Part shown: one piece after another, positions 1-10,479 of the stretch
Layout of the letters: the number at the start of each line of letters is the position of its first letter
Position numbering within the stretch: position 1 is the stretch's first letter
From: Branchinecta lynchi
Lineage: Eukaryota; Arthropoda; Branchiopoda; Anostraca; Branchinectidae
Direction of reading: 5' to 3'
Assembly: GCA_023053575.1 (NCBI GenBank)
Contig: JAKZAP010000010.1
Coordinates: 17,978,628-18,042,627, forward strand
DNA: 64,000 nucleotides
The notes under the pieces: model-generated
Databases searched by the model: none
The model's input: the letters and a program-made list of their open reading frames with translations, nothing else
Told to the model about the DNA's origin: nothing
Program-made: the position numbers and the translations under genes

Positions 1-254
1 GCTTGGGAGCGTAGTAAGCGTGGTAATTACGGATCTCTGTAACGTGGTTGGCTGGATTACCCCGTGGAGAGATATTTTGACGAAAATAGAAAAATGCTTT
101 CCAGCCTTGACGCCAAGAAGCCAAAATTCGTGCGTCATGCGCAGTAACTACGGTAAGTAGGATGGAATACGCTCTAGGTCTCCATCTAGGTCTCACGGTA
201 ACGAATGTTCATCTCGGCTATAAATATTAGTCACATGTGTTTTTTTCTTTCCAG

Positions 255-513
255 GGTGACCAGCGTAGCCTTGTCGCCTTCGTCCTCTCGAGAATCGTCT
301 GGAACAATCCGAAAGGGCAGGAAGCAGCGCTTCAGGGGTCACTGGTGAGCATTGCTCTGGAACAGCTCCAGGACAAAGATCCCCCTGCTTCGTCAATGGT
401 CTTTAATAACCCTTGGCAAGGTCTGGGAAAACTACGAAGCTGCGCGATGGGTTGGCGTTCGAGACTCGGCTCATGAGAAGCTGTTTGACCTTCTGTGCGA
501 CAACGTACCTGAG
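255..513 (+). pseudogene. RPTOR: RAPTOR HEAT-region exon, copy 1, with a 1-base frameshift
   Basis: Same exon as 15927-16184: acceptor TTCCAG just before it, donor GTAGGT just after it. The encoded segment begins GDQRSLVAF and ends with LLCDNVPE. Here a run of five C at 381-385 replaces four C in copy 2 (16053-16056). The frame is lost just before the conserved LLRQW motif and the exon becomes 259 bp instead of 258. Because every other difference between the two copies is also a homopolymer length change, I read this as a sequencing error in a redundant contig, not a mutated gene. It should not be counted as a second exon. Confidence 0.9.
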
Positions 514-1025
514 GTAGGTGGTAGCGACGCTGAACGTTTCAGCATATTCTTGGGTTCGTTTATCATTTGATAAATGTTGTTTTCAAAAATACTATTATTT
601 TCCACGAGAAATTAATGATTTTCTTGTTTGTGCTTGCCAACTTTATCCAGCCTCCCTCTGTCCGACTCGAAGACTGGACGCACAATGTTTGAAAATTGAA
701 CGCGCCTTGGATAAATTTTTTTAAAACCAAGCAAAACAAAAGAAGTCCAAAACAGAAGGTACATCAGGTCTATCACGTCTTCCAAAAATTAAAAATAATA
801 CTTTGAACCTTCGCACGTCCTTATTTGTGAAATAGTTATTGAAGGACCCTGAAACTTTCGTCGAAGTTTGAATTACGTGACTTTCAAAACTGGGCTAGGC
901 CCAAAAAGCGCTAAAAAGTCGTAGATACATAACTACAGAATGGTGAAACGCGGGGATTTCAGAATCCTATAATCCCCCAAAGGAACTAGGCATAATAAGA
1001 AAGCCAGAATAAGCAAGAGGGGTCC

Positions 1026-1510
1026 TTAAAGTTTAACTGAACAGGCAACTTATTTTTACATCTTAGATTCAAATACATTGAATTATTACAACACCTATTG
1101 GGGATTTTCATTCTGTCCACAGTAGTCTTCAGTAGGGACGTTGGGAATGTGGACGCTTTCCCATGGTGAATCCGTCCACAATTCGCCCGCGAAAATCACT
1201 AAACTATCACTACACAAGACAGCTCACTAGCTAGCACTAGTTTTTGGCACTGCAGACTGCAGACACTTCTTTGTTTATTTGATACACAATTTATTTACTC
1301 GTTTGCTGCTGGTGTTGTTGCCAAATGTTCCAGGCACCATAGAGATATCACAAAAACGGGAAGAGCGGCAAGCACAATGGGATAATCGATTATTTGGAAA
1401 TATCAGAAAAACAAACTAACGCTTTTTCATCGGGTTTTCAAGATTATTTAAGCGAACAGGTGATGGGTAACTAGACTGTCGTATCGTAGCCCTTTTCGGT
1501 TAAACTTTAA
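1026..1510 (-). mobile_element. F-family MITE (TTAA-flanked), reversed copy
   Basis: Both ends carry an inverted repeat that starts TTAAAGTTTAAC, followed by TGAA on the left and CGAAAAGGGC on the right. The right half resembles the left half of the other F copies read backwards, including the segment with CCCGATGAAAA. TTAA at both ends suggests a TTAA target site. No coding capacity is visible. The identical copy in the duplicated block is at 16697-17181. Confidence 0.75.
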
Positions 1511-1589
1511 GTATTCCTTTTCTTAATTTGCTAGCCTAGCCCACAAGGAAGCTGGGCGTTAAACGGTAAAGTCACGTGAGATTTAATCC

Positions 1590-1645
1590 AGCTATATCTG
1601 GGGCGCTTCTTGGCAAGGGTACCCGTCAGGCTGTAGGTAGGAGAC
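1590..1645 (-). repeat. Degenerate family E fragment with decayed hammerhead-like core
   Basis: Read on the minus strand this has the family E order: a CTGACGG where intact copies have CTGAAGA, a stem II of the same shape (TACCCTTGCCAAGAAGCG), then AGATATAGC where intact copies have GAAATATAGC. The core is mutated, so this copy is unlikely to be active. The same fragment occurs in the second block near 17261-17316. Confidence 0.5.
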
Positions 1646-1790
1646 GAACCTGCAACGAAAAATGAAGTTTCTGGCAACTATAATAATATGTATAATGGCT
1701 ATAATAATGGCAATTATATAGATCCTTTTTTTAGAATCCTATGTAGACGATGAAGTGATGTGATTAAGCTTGCCTCAGACTGGACTAATC

Positions 1791-2241
1791 TTAAAGTTTA
1801 ACTGAAAAGGGCAGAAAAGGGACAGTCTTGTTACCCTCACTTATTTACTTAGAGAGGCTTGAAGACCCGATGAAAATGCGTTACTTTGTTGCTCCACTAT
1901 TCACGAATAACCAATTTTTAAATAGTGGAATTTCCCTGTCAGATTTGTGGTACTACCTGTGTCGCATGCTTGACGAAAAAGATTTATGAACGTTTTTTTG
2001 TTCAGGCACTAAGCAGTCTTCGCCAAGCTTATCACCGCCCAGTAAAAAGCCGCGTCTGTGGGCCGATTCAAATATCCGCGTCATAGTAGAATTTACGCTG
2101 TGGGGACAGCCATAGATACTCTGAACCTCACTACGAGAGCAGATAGTGGAAAATAAAAAAAATCTCTTAGCAGAATCCAAATAACTCAGCATATTCAACT
2201 AAATAATACAAAAATAAATTTGCTTTTCATTTAAACTTTAA
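1791..2241 (+). mobile_element. F-family MITE (TTAA-flanked), full copy
   Basis: 451-bp element with inverted ends TTAAAGTTTAACTGAAAAG on the left and the complement of TTAAAGTTTAAATGAAAAG on the right. It has no plausible open frame. Similar internal sequence is found at 3122-3486, 28826-28990 and 32062-32670. The same copy in the second block is 17462-17913. TIR length and TTAA ends suggest a DNA-transposon-derived MITE; the superfamily is not established (piggyBac targets TTAA, but the TIR does not start with the usual CCY). Confidence 0.8.
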
Positions 2242-2389
2242 GGCAGTAGGATCCGGTAGCATCCTGTCCTGCCATAGTAGCATCGAGTGTTCCTAGTAGT
2301 ATTAGTAGCATGGAGTGGCAACAGTTACCACCGTATCAACTAAAACTTACAACTCCATACAACTAATTCTCGAATATTTTTTCATCGGT

Positions 2390-2475
2390 AGTTACCCCCA
2401 TTTTTTAAGAACGGCCGAAATACGGCTGGAATAAGCTGACTTGATCCGTTTAGCACCATTGGGTATACTACTGTT
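2390..2475 (+). repeat. Diverged family E fragment
   Basis: Contains GGCCGAAATACGGCTGG followed by AAGCTGACTTGATCCGTTT, matching the 3' half of the family E hammerhead region and its flank (GGCCGAAATATAGCTC, then TAGCTGACTTATCCGTTTT). The upstream CTGANGA part is absent. The second-block copy is near 18062-18146. Confidence 0.5.
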
Positions 2476-2480
2476 AGGTC

Positions 2481-2495
2481 TCTCTCTCTCTCTCT
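2481..2495. repeat. (TC)n microsatellite
   Basis: Short TC dinucleotide run, repeated at about 18151 in the second block. The surrounding 2500-3121 stretch has AT-rich direct repeats (ACACGTACA and ACAACTTGA occur twice between 2605 and 2660) and no gene I can support. Confidence 0.8.
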
Positions 2496-3121
2496 TATAT
2501 AATAATGTACTTTATTTCCTTAATAGCTTGTATTATACACGCTAGCACTGGATCGTCATTCACACCAATAACATATCACAATTACATAAGTAGTCATTTC
2601 ATACACGTACAACTTGAAAATATAATTTGACTTAACTTCATCTACACGTACACAACTTGAGAATATAATTTGAATTAACTAGAATTAAAATATTGGGTAA
2701 AATAGGGTACAAAAGATTTCAGGTAACGATCTGTCGAGTTTATGGGTGGTCTTTCTAGTCTCTGGGAATCAGCGTCCCTCTGTCTCTGTCGCGTATTAGG
2801 CCTGCTATTTGCTGTTGTATCAAATCAGGTAGAATTGCACGATGAGCATGTGATGCCAGACACTTGCTCCCGAACGCTATACTTGCTCCCGAACGCTATC
2901 TCTTCTTTTTTTCTTTTTTTTGTCTTCTTTTTGTATACTTCCGGCTACCCGTCCGCGGCGAAAAACAAGAGGTAGAAGCTCATACGTATAACGACACGAA
3001 ATATTTCATTCCAGATGTTTATAAAAACTCTCGCAAAGTGCCTTTTTGTACAAAGCTCCTTTTCTCGTATTTCGCACTTAACTGACGTTGTCTCATGCAG
3101 TGCCTGTTTTTGAGACAGCGC

Positions 3122-3486
3122 TTAAAGTTTAACCGAAAAGGGCTGAGATAAGACATTCTAGTTACCCGTCACTTATTCACTTAAAGATGCTGGGACAGCT
3201 GATGAAAGTGCGTTAGTTCGTTTCCCCACTATTCAGGAGTACTCGATTAACATATAGTGGAATTCCCTGTCGGATTTGTGGTACCTCTATGTGTTTGTAC
3301 CTGGGTTGTATGCTGGCGATTGAAAAGCCACGTTTGTATTGAGATTCAAGTTTTCCATGTCACAGTAGAATTTTGCGTTGTGAGGAGGCCGTAGATATTC
3401 TGAAAGTCAGTATAGAGCAAATGGTGAAAAATAAAAAAAATCTCTTAACACAATCCAAATAATGCATTGTTTTCAGTTGTATGATA
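3122..3486 (+). mobile_element. F-family MITE, right end missing
   Basis: Starts TTAAAGTTTAACCGAAAAGGGC and follows the F-family internal sequence until about 3486, where L-repeat sequence takes over. The right inverted end is absent, so the copy is truncated. The second-block counterpart is at about 18794-19158. Confidence 0.7.
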
Positions 3487-3489
3487 CAA

Positions 3490-4610
3490 CAAGTGCGCAA
3501 GCGCTCAGACGTGGAGTGTGGAAGTAAAATCTTTATCACAAACAAACAGCGTTAGAACCAAAACATTTCACAACCCCAATAACCCAAAAAATATTGAAAT
3601 AACTTATTTTGAAACCATCCCAGTGTAAGAGCTTGTAATGTAAACAAACTGCATTTAGAAGTCGTAAAAAGATCTTCAAGATCTTGCAAGAACGGTTTCA
3701 GTTTCCATACTGAATGTCTTGCTAGGCAGTCCGATCCTTTAAACCTCATTTCATTAGCAAGGTAATAACAAGTGCAATAAAACAAATCGTAGCAGCCTAA
3801 TACCCCTTTGTCACAGCTTCATTAAGAACGGTATATTATAGATCATATGACAAAACCGTCCAGTTTCCAACTGATCATTAAAGGACCTGTCTTACCTATA
3901 CTAATGCAACCTACTTCCAGAATCAGTCCATATATTTCTAAACCTGGAGACCCCAATTTCGCAAGGTACAGTCCAACCCCTCTGACAAAACCACGCTGAT
4001 TTTCTCACTAGCCGTGTTTTGCTACATTCGATGCGTATCACGCTGTCGGAGGTTGCCTGCGAGAACTTTTTCAATCAGAAAAACGGTTATGTAAATTGTT
4101 TCCCTGTTTTCGCTACGAGTCAACGGGTCTTAGAAAAGGCTAAAACAGCCAAAGTGTGGGTTATTTTTTGAAAGCACACCCTAGTTTTAGAGTATTCAAA
4201 TATTTTAAAATACCGCAGGTTGAAGAGTAGCCTAAATAGTGCGAGGGGTCCTTTAAGGAATGAGGTACTCCGCGTGGTCTTATTTTGTTGCTGTTACACC
4301 AAAATCAGCATCTATCCGTACATATCCACAAGTATACAAGAGTTCGTGTTACTTTAAATATGCAAAGCACCTGCTCCACTTGTCGAAATTATTTCATAAC
4401 CATACATTGACGTAGGAAGTTCAAAATTCAAGATGCAGGTGTTTCCCTTTTGTATGTTTTCGCGTCGCTTTCAAAACATCGTGGACAACAGGGCCCAACC
4501 AGCGCACAACGATATCCACTGCTTCCTGGCCGAAGATTAGAAATCTAGTGTCTTGCATGTGTTTTATCCGCTTTTCATTCACTCCGCTTTGTAAAAATGG
4601 CGGGTTACAA
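3490..4610 (+). repeat. Composite L-K repeat carrying an A-family insertion
   Basis: The L part (3490-3881) and K part (4257-4610) are one continuous repeat. At 48690-49170 a related copy runs from L to K without the intervening A element. An inverted copy of K plus half of A lies at 14818-15295, and a diverged K copy lies at 58113-58375. The second-block counterpart is at about 19162-20283. No coding capacity is visible. Confidence 0.75.
3878..4256 (+). mobile_element. A-family MITE inserted at TTAA
   Basis: 375-bp insertion flanked by TTAA on both sides, with inverted ends AGGACC(TGTC) and AGGACC(CCTCGC). At 49060-49090 the same host repeat has only one TTAA and no insertion, which is an empty-site comparison. 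Further copies are at 44926-45328 and 46240-46603, with fragments elsewhere. The second-block copy is 19551-19930. Confidence 0.85.
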
Positions 4611-5576
4611 GTTAATTACTTGCTTACTTGGCCTACTTACTTATAATCGAAATCTCGTATCTATAGCCTTTTCACTTCTGGTGAGGACAAATAAATACAG
4701 TTAAGGATGTAGCTCTTGCGTGATCTAATATTTATTAAACCCTCACCCCTTTTTTCTTCTCCCTCACTCATCACTTGAAAACTCGTCTGAAACCCTGGCT
4801 GTGACAAAGGAGGATCTTCTGTAGTTGAACCGTATCTTTCCCCTACGCCCCCATTTAGTTCTAGGGTTCTTCACGCTCGCCGTATCCCTGTGTGCCTCAC
4901 GACGAAACTCCGAGGGTCCCATTCTGCTATCGACAAAGAGGTTAATGAAAGTTTTTTCTGAATGGAAAAATTGTTCGCATATGGGAGTTTGGAAAAATGA
5001 CAGCAGACGTGTAAACCTCGAATAAGCCAGCAGCCAAACACCCACGTATTGTATGAAACGTCGACGGATACGTGTACGTACTTAAAGTGGGCCACAAAAA
5101 ATGGTATTTCTACCACATACACAATGCTAACTATCCCTACTGTCACTGTGAATGTTTAAAACCACTAAAAACACCGTAAAACAGTGAGCAAATTAAAAAA
5201 AAAAAAACACCAAATTTCCTAGGTTTGAAATAACTCTGTCTGGACTAAATCTCAGCCGATTATCCCGGACAGCTGTTATGGCACGTAGGGAGCCAAGGTT
5301 CAAAATAATAATTTCCATCTAATGCTCCAACTGTTTATTACAAATACGAATAAATTAAAAAACCAAGACCAGTGTGGTACCTCTGAAGACATACACGAAT
5401 TATCGATTAGGTCTTATAATGCTCGAGATAATGCTTTGCTAATCAATCCTGGAAAATCTCGTCATCTAGGAAAGAAGACTTTCGGCGTAGGTTTTTCTCG
5501 AGCCGAAACAGCAACCCGGCAATCGCGTTCAATTCAAAACAAACCTGTGGCATGCGATAACTAAGAAATGGTAAAC
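4611..5576. other. No recognised gene or repeat
   Basis: AT-rich sequence with a 13-A run near 5195-5207. The short open frames here show no recognisable domain and no splice context. The same sequence recurs at 20284-21250. Confidence 0.6.
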
Positions 5577-5676
5577 NNNNNNNNNNNNNNNNNNNNNNNN
5601 NNNNNNNNNNNNNNNNNNNNNNNNNNNNNNNNNNNNNNNNNNNNNNNNNNNNNNNNNNNNNNNNNNNNNNNNNNNN
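5577..5676. other. Assembly gap of 100 N
   Basis: Exactly 100 undetermined bases, the conventional length for a gap of unknown size. It separates the redundant block from unrelated sequence. Confidence 0.99.
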
Positions 5677-6252
5677 TAAGGAGACATGCTTAATCCGAAT
5701 GTGAAAATTACTTTCTTGTTGGACAACTAGTTTCGACCGGAATTCGGCCAAAACCGTAAAATTTGTTAAAACAAAGTTTTATTTGAATATGAGTAGATGC
5801 TCGATTTACCGGAAACAGGCTGTATCGTACATGACAATTATTTGCTGACCGGACGTATTGTTTTCTCGTAATCCGGCTGAAATCGGAAAATTTCGTCAAA
5901 GTAAAAGTTTTATCTGAAGTTGATTAGAGGTTCGATGTAGAGATAAGGAGCCATGCTGAATTTGTTTTTGAGCTTTAGTCTTTTGCCAGACAAGTAGTTT
6001 GCCCGGAATCTGGCCGAAACTGATTATTTGGCAGAAGTAAATAAGGAAGCTTTGATCAGTTTCGTTAGATATGACATAGACTATAGGGGTAAACACACAT
6101 GCTGAATCCATATCTTAACTTGTATTCTCAGATGATTACGATTGGCCTTAATCTGTTTCTAAATTGTATAAGGAGTCTGACGAAGACCGGATATCTAGAA
6201 GACCCAATTGTTTGGATCAGATATTAAATCTTTGGGATTCCATCGAAACCTT
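5677..6252 (-). repeat. Family H tandem array, reversed, cut by the gap
   Basis: Three or more degenerate units of roughly 130-170 bp. Each includes a GGACAAGTAGTT-like core, a CGGAAT segment, AAAAGT and the phrase GGGGTAAGGAGA-CATGCTGAA. The array closes near 6250 with ATTCCATCGAAAC, the reversed form of the conserved family end. Other arrays: 6903-7765, 10480-11555, 51545-52140, 53090-53480 and 53925-54670. Confidence 0.7.
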
Positions 6253-6342
6253 TGTTCTTGTTCTTATACCTCACGATTTGTGCAGTGTTTACATGCAGAG
6301 GAAAGCTTGACTGTAACCCGGTCTTTGAGACAGGGTAAAGCT

Positions 6343-6894
6343 TAAGGCCCATTCACGACGACGAGTTTTAGCTAATATCGGTACCAGCCAAGTTCCGGAA
6401 ATGACTCCTGAGACTGAGAATTAGCTGGGTTTCTGCCGTTCGTAATTGATATTGGTGCTAGTTTAGGGTACCAGCTGTTCTCGCACCAAAGTTGAAATCA
6501 GTTAAACTTTTCAGGGTACTAGCCAATCTCATTATTTAGGGGAATATTCAGGAATATTCCGATTGGCTAATGCTGAATGACGTCAGACCAAGTATCAATG
6601 ACCTAAATTCACTTTCGGTTTTCAATACAGCAAGAGTGGATGTGATTTTATCTATTGGGCTTGGTTCGAAACTAGCCAATCAGAATATTCCTATATATTC
6701 GCCAAAATAATTTGATTGGCTAGTACCCTCAAAAGTTGAACTGATTTCAACTTGGGTGCGAGACTAGCTGGTATCCGAAACTGGCAACAGTATCAATTGC
6801 GAACGCAGAAACCCAGCTAATTCTCGGTCTCAGAGCGATTTCCGGAACTGGCTGGTGCCGAGTATTAGCTAAAACGTGTTGTGATGGGCCTTTA
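6343..6894. mobile_element. Foldback element with inverted termini of about 220 bp
   Basis: Left arm (about 6346-6570) and right arm (about 6660-6892) are inverted copies of one another. Both arms contain AGGCCCAT at the tip, TTTTAGCTAATA, AATTAGCTGGGTTTCTGC and GGGTACTAGCCAATC. TTA lies immediately outside both tips, so a 3-bp TTA target duplication is likely; that fits PIF/Harbinger elements, whose MITEs target TTA/TWA and often have GGCCC-type ends. The spacer is about 90 bp and non-coding. Confidence 0.75.
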
Positions 6895-6902
6895 CAAACA
6901 GT

Positions 6903-7765
6903 TTTTCTGGGATCCCAAAATTTCTGCCGTTAGCACAATATCTCTCAAAAGGATTGAGAGATCTTGCTAAAACTTGGTGTGAGGATCCGTTGGGTCAAAG
7001 TTCATAGATGGGCCCATTTCCTTAGCTGTATATTTAGGAGTCGGTGAGGGATTCCAAATTAACGGACGAAAAAAAAAGTATTAAAAAGCCAATGAGATAG
7101 TCAATCCAGGTCTAAGGAGGACGTACTGAATCCATTTCTGAAGCTTATTTTCTCGCCGGACAATTAGTTAGTCTAGAATCCGGTACAAAACAGGAGAGTT
7201 AGTAAGCAATAAAATTTTATTCTGAAGTCGTTTTGACTTTCGATCCAGGTGTAAACGCATATTCTGAAACTATATCTGGAACTGAACTCGTTTTCTCGCT
7301 GAATTAAGTAGTTCGCGGGGAATCCGGCCAAAACCGGAGATTCGGTAAAAGTAAAAGTTCATTCTTAAGTCGATTAGAGTTTGTATATAGGGGTAAGGAG
7401 ATAATGCTGAATTCGTTTTTGAGCTTTAGTTTTTTGCCGGACAAGTAATTCGCCCGGAATCCGACCCAAACCAGAAATTTGGCAGGAGTAAGGAAGGAAG
7501 TTTTGATCAGTTTCGTCAAAGTTGGTATGACGTATAGGATTAAACACCATGCTGAAACCATATATGAACATGGTTGTCTCAGATGATTAGCTCAGATTAG
7601 CTGAGCTGATTAGCCAGATTACCAGATTAGTCCTTCAACTGTTTCTAAATCTATTAGTAAAAATGGTCAAGGAGTCTGGCAAGACCGGATATCTATTAGA
7701 CCCAATTTGTCTGGATCAAATAGTAAGTTTTCGGGATCCGTCGAAACTTTTGGTGTTGTTTCTTT
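6903..7765 (-). repeat. Family H element, reversed, nearly complete
   Basis: Starts with TGGGATCCCAAAA (6909 on) and the conserved end segment with AAACTTGGTGTGAGGATCC. It then runs through degenerate units with GCCGGACAAGTA and CCCGGAATCC, and ends at about 7745-7765 with GGGATCCGTCGAAAC. So both conserved family ends are present. It sits directly beside the foldback element. Confidence 0.7.
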
Positions 7766-9090
7766 AGGCAGAATTTGAAAAAGATTACAAGCAAGGATTC
7801 AAACTAATCAACCGAGAAGCTTTACAATAGCAAGCACGGCCTTTGATGTCTGGCTCTTTTCCTAATCTGGTTCACCAACGGTTCCTTTCAGATAGACCGG
7901 AATTCCTTTCTACTGCACCGGAATTCCCTTCCGGATGAACGCTAGATTTAAAAGAATAGCATGTACACCACTTCTGGTACTCCCTCCCCCACCCTCCCAC
8001 GTATCGTCTAGTTACCTGATGTATCTTTGAGCGTCCTAGATTCCATCAGTTGGCAGGCTTTTGCGGATTACTTGTTAATCCTGCTTTTAGAATAGGTGGC
8101 AGGTGTCCTGATCACTTTCTCCGCTGTCATGAAAATCCCTTCATTAGAGGGTGGATTAAGCAGTTTGAGGGAAGTATTAATATCCGAGATTTGCTTGCCA
8201 GTTTTTTGTGTAAAATCGAGGGACGAGCGATCGTTTCAGTACACATGCGGGCAAATCAGGGTTCCCTCGTTTATCATAGTAGACTTTATTGATGTCAGTA
8301 TTTGACGATAAAGGTTAATGTTTGCAAATTAAGTGTTTATTGAACATATTCCGCTACAAAGAGCAGAACTCGAACCCAAATGAGAAATAAACAAACCAAA
8401 AATAGCTTCGACATAACGAATCACCACAGTTAAATAATCCCAGTTAAGTGCGATATTGAAAACAAAAACAGTGTTCGTTAAAGATGAAAGGCGATACAGC
8501 AAACCCTCGTGAATCTTAAAACAAAACAAAATGTTTCACACGAACCATTTAAAGTACACTCAGAATATCCTCCGAGTTTTCGACTAGCCCTGGTATTTGG
8601 GCTGGACGGGATACTAAAGATAGAAAGAAATGTGGACCTGAACATCTTGTTTCCGTCTAATTCATCGCAGGACAATTTTTTACAAGGAAAATTCATCAAA
8701 ATGACATTTTTTATAAGGACAATTAATCATTAGGACAGTTTGGCGACGGACATTTTGTCACAATGAGCCTAATTTCAAGTTCGAATTTATTTAAGAAGTA
8801 TGCTATTGATACTCACTGACATGAAAGTAGGGTGGCTATATATAATACATTAAAAGATTATGAGCAATTCCTAGCATGTATTCGACTATGCTATGTCAGT
8901 TTGACTAGATCGGTATTTCTCGACGATTGTTTTCATTCGCAGATTACAGTCGTTGTACTTCTTCTTCTTGGGTGGGCTGCGGCACACTGCAACAAGTCGC
9001 TCCACATTCATTTCAGTTTTGCCGAACTTCTCTCTCTACAAGCAAATACACTTTTTCTACATTTTTCAACACTGTACTATACACTTATAA
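7766..9090. other. About 1.3 kb without recognised features
   Basis: Short open frames only. One stretch (8650-8760) repeats GGACA-plus-ATTTT phrases, such as GGACAATTTTTTACAAGG, in a loose periodic way. No splice-bounded conserved segment and no RAPTOR-like exon was seen. Confidence 0.5.
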
Positions 9091-9093
9091 GAT

Positions 9094-10463
9094 AAGATAA
9101 GATTTATGCCACTAAAAGCACAGAGGCCATGGGAAAAAAATAAACACAAACAAAAATAAAAAACACAAACCAAATAAATGCTAACTATTTTACATATTCC
9201 TTTACAGGAATCTTTCTCTGTGGTTCATCGAGACCGAAAGGAATCTTCCCAAGTTTCAATATCACCAAATATTTTACTTACCATTACTTTTACCAACCAA
9301 TCCTCCCCCCAATTACTAACACCAAAAATTTCCCCACGAAAATCAGAAAGCTCAGGACATACGCACATTACGTGAAAATAAACATACAGCAAATATAAAC
9401 TAAAAAGGGTTCACATACGCGCTATGGCTGAACGTTGTACCAGCAAGATGTTGCTTGAATGAAAGTAAATTTGGTTGGGAAACGGTCTCCTCAGATAACC
9501 CATTCCATGCCTGGCACACACGGTAACAAAATTAATATTGACCAATTTTCCGGTTTATTTTTGACGGGTTGACTGATATGAATTAAACTCAAAAAACTGT
9601 TTTTGGCCAAATCATCTACCGAGTGGAGAATTCTGTAAGTGTTCAGAATGTCGTTGCGATCCCCACGGAACTCCAATGAAGATAGATTAAGATGTCCCAT
9701 TCTGTAATCGTAGCTACAGTACCGTAAGTATAGAATTAATTCTGTTGCCCCTCGCTGTACCCTCTCTACTCGGGACCGGTCTGTTTTGCTTATCGGATTC
9801 CAAATTGAAGAGTTATACTCGACTAATGGTCCCACCATGGCCTTATACAATTCACAAAATTCCTTGTATTAAACTTAGAGAAACTCCGCTTAATCATCAG
9901 CAGAACGGTGATATCCCTTGATGCAATACTAGCATGCTTATCAAACTTCAATTCTGTGTCAAAAACAACACCAAGGTCTTTAACTGACACCTTCTCGACT
10001 TCAAAATATTACCAGCAATAAAATAATTGTAACTCACTGACTGTTCTTGAAGGTAATGTAAAACTACGCACTTGTCACTGTTAATTACCATTGATTTTTT
10101 GTTACTCCAATCTAGTAACGAATTCAGATCTTCTAGAAGTAGCGCTACATCAATCGGGCAGTATAGTTTAACATCGTCCGCGAACAGTTTTATGGAGACA
10201 TGCTTGTTTACACTTGGTAAATCGTTTATGAGGATACAGCACAAAATCGGGCCTAAACAACTACCCTGAGGAACCCCATTTGTGACAGCGACATCCGATG
10301 GTAGACAATTACCAACTTGCAGTTGCTGGCAACGATCAGTCAAGTAGCTTTCGACCCACGTGATAACGCGGGGACCAATCCCGTACTTTTTACACTTCTT
10401 GATTAGAACACTAATGGAAACTTTATCCAATGCCTTTGGAAATGTCAATGTGTACACAATCAA
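9094..10463 (-). pseudogene. 5'-truncated non-LTR retrotransposon, reverse transcriptase part
   Basis: Minus-strand frames encode the C-terminal part of a LINE reverse transcriptase. 10463-9948 carries a partial motif A (PKALDKVSI), then NGVPQGSCLGP and the catalytic box as FADD (LFADDVKLY). After a frame break near 9950, 9850-9491 continues with the thumb-type segment LVEYNSSIWNP and RVQRG. The 5' end stops at about 10463, against family H sequence, so endonuclease and N-terminal RT are lost. The region down to a (TTATC)n-like tail at 9091-9105 (minus-strand reading) fits a 3' UTR. The order and FADD/LEY(A/N)S motifs resemble CR1/jockey-group elements; the clade is not certain. It is dead: broken frame and truncated start. 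Confidence 0.88.
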
Positions 10464-10479
10464 ACAATTATCCTAGATC

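Larger units (their letters stand above)
1..5576 (+). repeat. Redundant copy 1 of a 5.6-kb block (same as 15673-21250)
   Basis: This block matches 15673-21250 from end to end in the same orientation. I found ten differences. All are one-base length changes in short homopolymers, near 381, 1834, 2073, 2150, 2395, 2820, 3752, 4150, 4850 and 5490, and they account exactly for the 2-base length difference. I saw no substitution. The block ends directly at the 100-N gap. Inference: a contig end that was not merged with its true position, rather than a biological duplication. Inside it are one RAPTOR exon, three F-family MITEs and an A/L/K repeat cluster, each listed below. Confidence 0.93.

Noticed and set aside
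3170..3230. CAGCTGATGAAAG in a family F copy as a hammerhead core
   Set aside because: No stem II, no GAAA partner at the right distance, and other F copies have CCCGATGAAAA instead.
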